From assembly GCA_018136815.1 (NCBI GenBank), contig CM030931.1:5772148-5836147 (forward strand): a stretch of DNA of 64,000 nucleotides. Reading direction: 5' to 3'. Below, in pieces: positions 56,040 to 64,000 of this stretch. This DNA is from Isochrysis galbana. Its lineage: Eukaryota > Haptophyta > Isochrysidales > Isochrysidaceae. Under the pieces are notes generated by a model. That model was not told the DNA's origin. It saw only the letters and a program-made list of their open reading frames with translations, and made no database searches. The position numbers were made by a program, and so were the translations under genes. The stretch's first letter is position 1; each line of letters starts with the position of its first letter.

Positions 56040-59000
56040 ATGGCGCCTCCGTCGGGGGACAGACCGCCGCCTCTGTCGCAGCTCTCCGCTCGGCCGCCGG
56101 CGCGCGGCGGCGCGGTCTGGAGCGTGGGTGCGCGCGTTGAGGCACGCTGGCGCCGCGGCTACGTCTGGTACGCCGGGGTCGTCCTCTCTGAGGCGAGCGG
56201 CCGGCTGACGATTGGGTACGATGACGGAGACATCGAGGAGGGAGTGAAGCCGGTCCATGTGCGCCACCTCGTCGACGAGGGAGGCGTCCAAGGAGGGAAA
56301 AGCTCGGCAGATGCATCCCGCTGCTCCATCAGCGACGGCGATGCGCGCGACGGATGGAGGCGGCCGCACGTGCGTTCGGATGATGTGTGGACTCCGCCGA
56401 GGCCAATGGGTGGAGGAGGAGAGGGTGATGGCGAGGAGGGAAACGAAGCGGTGCGGCTCGCAGGGGGCCCGAGGCGCAGGGTGCGGCAGGCGCGTGTTCG
56501 ATCGCGGGGAGAGGCCGCCCACACACCGCCGACGCTCGGCCGCGCGCACCCTCGCTTTGCGCCCGGAACGGCCGTCACGATTGAGCGGCTCAGTACGCCT
56601 TCCTTCCTCAACGGTTGCTCTGCCACCCTCCGGCGCTCCTTCGAGAATCAGGGCGAGTGGTGGTGCGATGTCGCCGTTGAGCTCTTCCAGCCCCTCCGAG
56701 CCACCGTGCCTGAAGCCAATCTCCAGCTCGCAAATAGCTTCGTCCCACCGCTGGCGCCCTTTGCACGGCAAGAGAGCATGTTCAAAGGTGTGGCCAGGTC
56801 CTGGCTGCGGCGCGAGGTCCTTGAGCAGCGCCATCGGTTACGGAAGCAGGCAGCTCTGAACGGGGAGGGCGGACCGGTGATGCCGCCACTCATGCTTCAG
56901 TTGCAGCGTGGACCCTCGGCAGAGAACGCCTCGGCTCCACGGGTGCATGCCGGAGGCGAACCATTTGCAGAGGCCCTTGCGGGAAGTACCGAATGGGTGG
57001 CAGCGACAAAAGACCACATCACATCTAGCGGAGGTGAGGATTCAGAGCGTTTACCTGTGCCCATAATTCCACCCGAAGGCGGCGATCTGTGGGTAGCAAG
57101 ACAGCCCGAGGATAAGGAGCAGCTCCCCGCGCGGCGAGTCTTGGTTCGACGGACGTTGTTCATGCCTCGCGTGGAGCGTGCATTAGAAGAGATTGCGCTA
57201 TGGATACGCGAGGCGTCGGAAGTGCGACAGCCAGAGCTTCGGCAAGATTCCAATTGTGCCGCCATGCCAGCGCAATACCACAGACCGGAGCATGCAAGAG
57301 AATGGCAAACTGAGGCGGGACCGATTCATATCGCCAGGCGGCTCACCCCCACAAGCCGTCAGGTAGGAGGTCTAAAGGGCAAGCGAGCACACAATGATGA
57401 AAAGAGTGCGCCCGTTACGGAAGAGACAGAAGTAATTGACATAATCGAGTCTGGGGATGAGGAGGCGCCGGTACAAGATCCGGCAGTTCCAGTCGCCCGA
57501 AACCGCGCGTTGGAATTTGGATGCTCTGACTGGATGTCGACTGTTAGAGCATACGGGCTGTCTTTGAGTGACATTGGGAGCGCTGATAGTGCAAGCGATT
57601 TTGCCTCTGTCAAGATAGGCACGGGCGGTGTAGTCCTGCCGTGCGAGGTGATCGATCTTGACGACGGAAGGTCTAACGTGAAAGAAGCGAGCGTGGACGA
57701 TGTAGTCATGCCATGCCCCGTGATTGACCTCGATGACGAGAGCTCGGACGCGGGAATGGAGGAGGGATTGTCCGCAAAGGCCCACGAGACTTGCTCGCCT
57801 GATCCTCGCCAAAACGATAGCGATGGGGTGTGGTGTTGGCATGTACAAGTACCAGTGCACAGTGGGCCGGATGGGGTCAAGGCAGCTATTGTAGAGGATG
57901 CAGAGGCCGTGTTAGAGATGGTGGCGGGTGTTGCGGAGTATTGGGCCGAGTACGAGGTTCTAGGGCCAGCGCCCCCCGGTCACGGCAGAGAGAACCCGGC
58001 CGGCGGAGACGCTCAAACATGGCTGGATCGAGGAGGTAGCGTGACGAACAAGCGCCGCCGGTCCGGCGTGGGCCTCCTTGCCAGGCCTGTCGAGTGGATC
58101 TGCACTCTCGACGCCGCGTGTGAGATGGGGGTGGGCGCTCCTGTGGACACTTCTCAACGTGCCCGAGCTGGCGTGGGCAACAGTCCGACGAGTACGACGA
58201 CGGAGTCCGCAACGAAGGTGGCAAAGGTGCGTGACACTGGTGATCATGTGGACACGCGTATCGCTTGGGTGCCCAGTGAAGTGGCTGAGAAAGGTGGAAA
58301 CTCTGTCGACGGCCTAGAATCGGGCGCTTCTCTTTGGCTGCCCTGCGAGGAGGTGCAAGTGGCAAGCCAGGGGCACTGTGATACATCGTGCAAGCTTGGC
58401 GACAAGCGAGCTCACCTAGTCGAGTGGTTGAGCGAAACTCGGGTGGCCCTGGTCAAAGCGCGGGACGTGTCAAGCAGGGAAGAGAGCAGCATGCGCGCAT
58501 GTGGGGCTGCGGGAAGTTGTGGTGCACACTGCGAGGGCAATGTCGGCGCTCGCCGCAAGAGTGTCCGCCATGGTAGTCGTAGCGCTCCAGGCGGTGGTGG
58601 AAGCGAGGATGCGGCGGACGATAGTTGGAGCACTAGTGTCCTCGATGGAAGAGTCACCCATAATTCCGATCGCAGACCAGATATCGAGTCAGGACCACGC
58701 CAGTATCTCGAGGGTGCCCCATTAACCTCCACCGACATGACCTCCGGATGCACAGTGCTGCGCTTTGAGGACTTTGGTCGCTGTTGGCGTTCATTAGAGG
58801 ACTCGGTACCGGAGGACTGGCTGCATACCGGTGGCGTGAGTGTGTTGGCGGGCCGGAGACGCCTGTGGTTGGGTGGCACGAGAGTCGGTTTAGACAAACC
58901 AAAGCCAAAGCGAGCGAACGACAGCATGGGCACCGAATCACGCATACCTTCGAATCAAGCACGGCAGACACTTTTGGCGACCGATGCAGTATGCGACTCT

Positions 59001-59144
59001 TGTGGCGCTCGGTGGCCTGCCGGGTCGATCACGAAAAACTCGTTTCAGTGCTATCGCTCAAAATGCAGGCACAAGGGCGAGACGTGTTTGCTGAGGCCGA
59101 CGTACAGGAAGGTGATGGTTGCATCGGCTGGCTTTGCTCACTGA
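56040..59144 (+). CDS. Tudor/chromo-barrel-like protein with SUMO-interacting motifs and C-terminal zinc finger
   Basis: A single-exon ORF of 1,034 residues; ATG 56040 is the first ATG in a frame open a few codons upstream. Residues about 27-80 form a Tudor-knot/Agenet-type barrel (VGARVEARWRRGYVWYAGVV, then TIGYDDGDIEEGV), which typically binds methylated histone tails. A second barrel-like stretch may follow (FAPGTAVTIERLS...GEWWCDVAVELF). The middle is disordered and acidic with three SUMO-interacting-type motifs: EVIDIIESGDEE, EVIDLDDG and PVIDLDDESS. The C-terminus has a four-Cys zinc-binding motif: CDSCGARW...SFQCYRSKCRHKGETC. I infer a nuclear chromatin- or SUMO-linked scaffold. No catalytic domain is seen. 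The second half is Gly/Ser/Asp-rich low complexity. Confidence 0.7.
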   Translation: MAPPSGDRPPPLSQLSARPPARGGAVWSVGARVEARWRRGYVWYAGVVLSEASGRLTIGYDDGDIEEGVKPVHVRHLVDEGGVQGGKSSADASRCSISDGDARDGWRRPHVRSDDVWTPPRPMGGGGEGDGEEGNEAVRLAGGPRRRVRQARVRSRGEAAHTPPTLGRAHPRFAPGTAVTIERLSTPSFLNGCSATLRRSFENQGEWWCDVAVELFQPLRATVPEANLQLANSFVPPLAPFARQESMFKGVARSWLRREVLEQRHRLRKQAALNGEGGPVMPPLMLQLQRGPSAENASAPRVHAGGEPFAEALAGSTEWVAATKDHITSSGGEDSERLPVPIIPPEGGDLWVARQPEDKEQLPARRVLVRRTLFMPRVERALEEIALWIREASEVRQPELRQDSNCAAMPAQYHRPEHAREWQTEAGPIHIARRLTPTSRQVGGLKGKRAHNDEKSAPVTEETEVIDIIESGDEEAPVQDPAVPVARNRALEFGCSDWMSTVRAYGLSLSDIGSADSASDFASVKIGTGGVVLPCEVIDLDDGRSNVKEASVDDVVMPCPVIDLDDESSDAGMEEGLSAKAHETCSPDPRQNDSDGVWCWHVQVPVHSGPDGVKAAIVEDAEAVLEMVAGVAEYWAEYEVLGPAPPGHGRENPAGGDAQTWLDRGGSVTNKRRRSGVGLLARPVEWICTLDAACEMGVGAPVDTSQRARAGVGNSPTSTTTESATKVAKVRDTGDHVDTRIAWVPSEVAEKGGNSVDGLESGASLWLPCEEVQVASQGHCDTSCKLGDKRAHLVEWLSETRVALVKARDVSSREESSMRACGAAGSCGAHCEGNVGARRKSVRHGSRSAPGGGGSEDAADDSWSTSVLDGRVTHNSDRRPDIESGPRQYLEGAPLTSTDMTSGCTVLRFEDFGRCWRSLEDSVPEDWLHTGGVSVLAGRRRLWLGGTRVGLDKPKPKRANDSMGTESRIPSNQARQTLLATDAVCDSCGARWPAGSITKNSFQCYRSKCRHKGETCLLRPTYRKVMVASAGFAH

Positions 59145-59624
59145 AGAACCTTGGTGTCCACGATGGAGCGTGCTTTCGAGAAGGATGGGGTGGACGCGCT
59201 CCTCGTCCCATGCATCGCAAAACTGTCATCACAACGAGGCCCCTCGGAGCTGCAGACTGGCTGGCAAGAGCTCGCCCGCTCGCACTGTGGTCCACGAAGA
59301 GGCGAACTTCGTCAGTGATGGGGGCGTCAAGGAGCGACGACTCATCGAGGAGGGCATATCCGATATATATCCGACTTGGAAACCGCACCCGGCGGTAAGC
59401 CCGCACACGCACACGAAAGTGGCGGTCCATTTGGGGAGAATGACAGGATCGCTCGCGGGAGTAAATCAAAGTAGTGAATGTGGGGCGCATCATTAAGTAA
59501 ACGTAAGCCTTCAACTAATGACTACGAAAAGGACTTCACCGGTCATGGGGAGACACCTCGCGCCATCCCCCTCAGGCGCACAAAAAAGAGTAGTATGTAG
59601 TATATATGTTACCCCCCAGGAGCC
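59145..59624. other. Intergenic, no gene seen
   Basis: 3' flank of the Tudor-like gene. ORFs overlapping it lack any recognisable feature. Confidence 0.4.
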
Positions 59625-59925
59625 AACGCCCCCCAGGAGCTCTCGGGCCCCCTCGAGAGCTATCGAGGGGAAATTTTCTCCCGATCGCCAACAGCCCCAC
59701 CGAGAGCTACCGGCGGACCGAGAAAATCCCCCAAGAGCTATTGGGAGATTTTACGTCCCCCGGGGAGCTATCGCGTTTTAAGGTCGGCCCCCAATAGCCA
59801 TCGGGGGCGAAAGGCGGCCCCGATAGCTATTGAGGGGAAAACGACTGCCGCCAATAGCTATTGGGGGAAAACGACGGGCGCCGATAGCTATCGGGGGGCT
59901 GTCCTCGAGCCCCCAGGCGCTACCC
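59625..59925. repeat. Array of AGCTAT-centred palindromic units
   Basis: About ten units built on GAGCTATCG/CGATAGCTATCGG/CCAATAGCTATTGG with C- or G-run flanks, separated by AAAACGAC- or AAATTTTC-like spacers. Clear palindromes are CCAATAGCTATTGG (59851-59864) and CCGATAGCTATCGG (59881-59894). Spacing is 25-60 bp. Units are diverged, so it is an old or fast-changing array. Function unknown. Confidence 0.75.
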
Positions 59926-60204
59926 CCCCCGTACGCTGTCAAGGTGACGGTCCCGTTTTCGCTGGGCCAGTCACCTCGTACTCTGTCTCTGTTCATACCT
60001 CAATCTTACGGTGCTGTTACGATGAATCTTATGGTCGTTCTTATGGCGGTGCCTTGCGACTTTTCGACACTACAACGAAATTCTCGTCGGTGAGAGTATG
60101 GAGACAAGGGTGTTTATGGCAGAAAACGTTGGAGGCAACTCACCCAGGAAATCTTCTCTTCTTCTTCATATTGCACTCTCTCGCTCCCACACCGCATGTC
60201 ACAG
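59926..60204. other. Intergenic, no gene seen
   Basis: Nothing supportable between the palindrome array and the transposon-like fragment. Confidence 0.4.
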
Positions 60205-60634
60205 ATGGCGCCCTCACCCCTTCTCAATGCCCCTTCCGCTGCTGCAGGTGTGACACCGCAGCAGTCGGAGGAGGCAAAGAGACTCTTTTATCAGCTGGTG
60301 GCTGATTTCAAGAGCCGCGCCATGGACCATGGATATGGATGCCGCAAAACGTGCTGAGATCGTCCACCTTCTCAAGAACTGGGACGTGCTCGACGCCAAG
60401 CAGCGGCGTCTCTACGGGGGGGGCAACCACAACTATTGGAAGAGCAAGTACGAGCTCGCGCCCACGCTGCCCAACAAGCCAGCAACTCTCCTCTCCAAGG
60501 CCACTGGGCCTTGCTCGCGCGCCCACTGGCCGCTGGCGAACTGGAGCACCTCGAGGTGGCCACCCCTTGCCGCCGCGGCGCCCCAAGAGAGAACTGGAAC
60601 CCAACGAGAAACGGCAAGCCTTGCCAGAAGCTAA
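60205..60634 (+). pseudogene. Broken transposon-like ORF fragment
   Basis: Frame 1 from ATG 60205 reads TPQQSEEAKRLFYQLVADFKSRAMD and then stops. An overlapping frame from about 60329 continues with MDMDAAKRAEIVHLLKNWDV, then RRLYGGGNHNYWKSKYELA. The two look like one protein broken by a frameshift at the ATGGACCATGGATATGG stretch near 60321-60337. The style (Lys/Arg-rich helix, GGGNHNYW) resembles leader regions of retroelement polyproteins, but this is weak. It lies beside repeat B copy 2. Confidence 0.4.
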
Positions 60635-60745
60635 ACAATCCTCCTCAAGATGCCCTGAGAGCATAAGACAAGCGCACAACGAGCGACAGGCAACCTGGCT
60701 CCTTTGGGTCAAGATTACCCGAAAAGAGGAAACTTGGAATCTAGA

Positions 60746-60896
60746 CCTGACAAACAGGCTAGAAGGAATGAAACGAGAACTTGAATTCTAGGTCGCTAGG
60801 GACGAACCCTACCAACCTAGAATAACCTCAGCTTCACCGTGTAGCCGCACGGCGAAGGACCTGGAGATAAGAGCCTAGAGATCGCATCATCTAGGA
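60746..60896 (-). repeat. Repeat B copy 2 with uninterrupted target site
   Basis: Minus-strand copy of the 50386-50527/51412-51422 repeat. At about 60758-60773 it carries the site where repeat A copy 2 inserted in the other copy, here with one CATTCCTTCTAGCCT segment followed directly by GTTTGTCAGG: a paralogous empty site. Confidence 0.85.
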
Positions 60897-61091
60897 TGAA
60901 TGCGACAGGCACGCTCCACAGGTCAAACTATAACAATAGTTTATCACTGAAAACAAAGGAAAGAAAGGGGTGAGGGGATGGGGAGCAAGAAAAGGGGAAT
61001 GGAAGGGCGATGGAGGTAGAAAAGTAATTTGTAGCGAGTCTACTGTAGGTGTTAGCTCTGAATCTCTTTATGTTTTTCCCTCGATGCGTCT
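60897..61091. other. Intergenic; hairpin shared with the 55.4-kb ORF
   Basis: AACTATAACAATAGTT at 60926-60941 is identical to 55366-55381 and can form a six-base-pair stem. The rest is A/G-rich. It includes the 3' flank of the kinase gene. Confidence 0.5.
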
Positions 61092-63988
61092 TCACCAATC
61101 CTCCAACCCCCCTCCTTGACGTGCAAAATGGCCATGTCGCGGAGACGACGGCCACGAGCAGCCGCCCGCTGCGCTGCCGCTACCAATGCTGCCATGAGAA
61201 ACGTGTGCACGCGAGTTGGATCGCAGCTTGGATTGCTGTAGACTCCCCGTCCGCCGAGCGACCTCGCGCAGGACAGTCTGGTGCTGTTCGACGGTGATCA
61301 CTCCAGCTTCCATGGCCCAGTCGAGAGCTTCTAACGCTACGCCATCGGTGCGCACTCGAGAGCGAGAGAGCATCACAGCCTGCAACAACACATCCGTGAG
61401 GGGTTGGCTAGGGTGTGAGCCCACGTGTTCTAAGACGGTGTGATCGCTGGGTGGCCGAAGCTTGGCGATGCTGGTGCCGTGCACCGAGCCCACCAATCTT
61501 GCACGGAGCCCACACTGCAGCCTCTCTAGAAGCCGAGCACAGCCAGAGCGGACGCGTCCCACAGCAAACGCGACCCACCTGGGACTTGTGTTGTATCGTG
61601 ATGCGCATGGGCTGTCGCGGCGCAAAAACAGGCTCAAGCTCGAAAGGCTCGCCATCAACCTAGGAAAGAGAGCGAGGTTTATAGGGAAAATTCTTTCTCG
61701 CTGGGAGTTGGGAGTTGGGCCACCGTATGCCATGGCGCGTCGCGATGCTTCGAGCAAATAAGACTCGGATCGCGCAAGCGCACCTGCATCGGCATAGCCG
61801 ACATGGAGGTAATTGTGAGGGAGGAGCATTGCGCGATGCGCGTGGCTCCCGTCAGCGACATTTGCGCAAGTCCCAGCTGAAGCACATTCTGAATCGCAAC
61901 AACCTGTTCGATGGAGGGCGCGTGTGATGAGACGCGGTTGTAGCTTCGCGCAACGCACATGCTGAGGCACTATGGAGATCTTCTCGCGAAGGTGGAGTGC
62001 AGATGAAGCGCACCTCGAGTAGCCCGTCTGCCATGCTTGGAGGAATCCAAATCGACTCGCCGATTGTATCGGTGCTTGAGCGCTGGCTATGTCGACTACT
62101 CATGCTGGCGTGGTGGCTCCCTCCGCCATGGCTCGTGCCACCGTTGAGGGCAGACCCTCCAGACGCTGCGCTGTGATTGGCCGCGGCAGCTCTAGGGAAA
62201 AGCTTGTCGTAGCCGGTGGGGCTCCCGCATCCAGTGCTCCTGCACGTCGTTCTTCGATTCTCCACCGCAAGACTACTAGTAGTACTTCTAGAGGCGTGGC
62301 CATGGACAATGTCGCCGGTACACTGCGTGCGTTCCCATGGGCTACCGAGAGCGCCAGCAGCCTCAAAGTCGACACAGCGTGTGAATCCATCATCCGGGAT
62401 GTTGGCGCCCTCTCCATCGCCAAAGTCCACGTCCCCCAACCCGACCGCTGCATATCTCGCTGAATCTCCTATTGCTGCCCGCCCGCCATCACCTGACGGA
62501 GCGCTATCGCCGTCGTTCGCCGGAGCGCTGTGAGCCTCGCCTACTGGAGCGCTGGAGGCCAAGGCGGCTGCAGCATAGCGATCAGCGGCTTGCCTCAGTG
62601 GGTCGCCGAAGCCACGATGCGGCTCATCCGGGTGGTGTGTGGACGCCTCTGGGGGCGGCGAGTCGGCACGGTGCGAGCGGAACGATGTGGCACCGCCGCC
62701 TGAAAGATCATCAACAGGTTCCGGGCCCCAACTGAAGTATGAAGGGGGGTGGAGGAGGGCAGAAGAGAGGAGGAATTAGCGCTGGCGAGGGATCCAGCAG
62801 TAGCGCCATGCGACATGCAGCGCGCCCTCTAGCAACTGCATAGGATCCTCTCCCGTCCTTCTCCCCCCTGCCCTTGCAACAGCGCTCCCACCCCCCACCC
62901 CCCAAACCCCATCCGATCCTGACTCACAGGTCCGAGCCTCCACCGTATGAGGCGATGTTGAGGACGATGACGCCTTCAGTGCCGGGGGGCAGGGAGAGAA
63001 GAATGCCGTCCGCTTCGATGACCAGCTGTAGGGCAAGGTGGGTCGTGTTTAGAGCTCTGAGAAGTCGGATCTGAAGAGATGCCTCGCTCCGTAGCGTGCG
63101 TAGCGTAACTTGTTGCGGAGGCGAGAGGTGAACAAATGCGGGTCTGTCTCGCGCCGACGGTGCCATTCAAGCGCCACCTGGATTAGCAGGCAGGGTGAGT
63201 GTCGGTCTAGGCTGCCAAATTACGACGAGGAGCTGGCCAGTCCATGCGAGCGCGTGGGTGGAGGTCTGGCGCAGAACCATTCGCTAGCGAGGTACGCGGG
63301 AGGCGGACTCCCTCCATCAAGAGCGATGGGCCACTCTCGTAGCAGCGCATGGGTACTACTCGGTCCCTGCTCCTGCGTCCATTTTGCGGTTCCCACTCCT
63401 GTGTCCACTTCCGACTACCGCTGGGCAGGCCATGAAGGTGCGCTCACCTTGGCGTCAACCCCCAAGCCGAGGTAATTCTGCATGGTGCGCTGCGGTGGTG
63501 CGCGCCCGCCACCTAATCCCAGCGTGCGAGGTACGCGTGCGTCATCGAAATGCACCGTCCAACGGTCGAGCAGCGTGACCTGATGGCGTGGAGCGGGTTC
63601 GCATCAGACAGCTTTAGACCCCTCGTCTCAGGTGAGGTAGTGGCCCTGACGGGCGCGTCTGACCTGTGCCGTTTCAACCTCCGAGAGTATGGAAATCAGG
63701 TCGCCAACGTGATTGCGCCCCGGCCGATGGCCGCCGCCCCAGCCCAGGGCTCTCGCAAGGTCGTTCCCTGTGCCTGCAGGATAATCAAGGTCCAAGGGAG
63801 GGTGGGGTCCCCAGTGGCGAGAGTAGAGCGCGCGCAAGTGCACGCGCGAAGCAGCGGGGCAGAGTGGCGCGGGGGAGGCGCTCCTCACCGAGAGGCAGAA
63901 TGGCGACGGGCGGCGTGTAGTCGAGCCGCAATCTGTCCAATGTTGATAGCACCCAGCCGACCGTGCCATCGCCTCCGCAAACGAGCAC
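61092..63988 (-). CDS. Diacylglycerol kinase (5' part beyond window; one apparent 1-nt frameshift)
   Basis: Phosphorylates diacylglycerol to phosphatidic acid. Exons in the window, minus strand: 63988-63889, 63773-63664, 63579-63448, 63177-62928, 62731-62014, 61903-61784, 61659-61579 and 61379-61092 (stop). The catalytic domain reads [14 protein letters not shown] (nucleotide-binding glycines), [79 protein letters not shown], and the accessory part [35 protein letters not shown]. All phases agree except inside exon 63177-62928, where the frame shifts by one base near the segment after YGARHLF. A roughly 200-residue acidic, Ser/Gly-rich insert follows [11 protein letters not shown]. The exon 63988 acceptor lies at the window edge, so the N-terminus (C1 domains, if any) is not seen. 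Confidence 0.9.
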
Positions 63989-64000
63989 CTACGACGAAGC

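Noticed and set aside
59625-59925. Palindrome array as a CRISPR array
   Set aside because: Units are diverged and there are no conserved repeats of constant length or cas genes.

Overview
This is a GC-rich, intron-containing nuclear segment of a unicellular eukaryote, most likely a microalga. The reasons are frequent GT-AG introns (and one likely GC-AG intron) with matching reading phases, mitochondrial and secretory leader peptides, a possible plastid-lumen leader, and eukaryote-only families: EML/EMAP, senataxin-like helicase, SMP lipid-transfer protein, diacylglycerol kinase and MATE transporter. The exact lineage (for example a haptophyte) is an inference that one window cannot settle. 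No bacterial operons, CRISPR arrays, rRNA genes or convincing tRNA genes were found.

Layout. Positions 1-9471 (-): a huge triple-unit EML/WD40 protein, cut by the left edge. 10549-11001 (-): a small, probably myristoylated membrane protein. 12965-18455 (-): a 16-exon mitochondrial NAD-glutamate dehydrogenase. 19466-22740 (-): a pogo/Tigger-like DDE transposase interrupted by a 934-bp repeat with a perfect 16-bp target duplication. 23899-24321 (-) and 24637-26693 (+): a divergent pair, a small secreted or plastid-lumen protein and a MATE transporter, separated by a G-tract. 27825-28313 (-): a secreted thioredoxin-fold protein without a CxxC. 29263-29960 (-): relics of a leucine-rich-repeat gene beside a GC-rich minisatellite. 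30386-31434 (-): an unknown protein. 31688-34433 (-): an SMP-domain lipid-transfer protein. 37531-38842 (-): a membrane fatty-acid desaturase. 40595-42682 (-): an intact hAT transposase. 43261-49654 (+): a roughly 2,015-residue protein fusing SANT, RRM, RS-repeat, KH and Sen1-type helicase parts. 49.98-51.42 kb: nested repeats, including a second copy of the 16-bp-duplication element. 51834-53966 (-): a TPR-PhyH dioxygenase. 54857-55500 (-): an orphan exon or ORF. 56040-59144 (+): a Tudor-like, SUMO-motif and zinc-finger protein. 59.6-59.9 kb: an array of AGCTAT-centred palindromes. 60.2-60.9 kb: transposon-like debris and a second copy of the other repeat family. 61092-63988 (-): a diacylglycerol kinase whose start lies beyond the right edge.

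The genes are independent transcription units and form no pathway cluster. Two loose themes recur: lipid metabolism and trafficking (desaturase, SMP protein, diacylglycerol kinase) and nucleic acid or chromatin biology (the fusion helicase and the Tudor/SIM protein). The most novel items are the SANT-RRM-RS-KH-helicase fusion and a repeat family whose insertion is demonstrated inside the window by two 16-bp target duplications and a paralogous empty site. Exon coordinates were set by hand from splice motifs and phase continuity. Unresolved junctions are stated in each entry.
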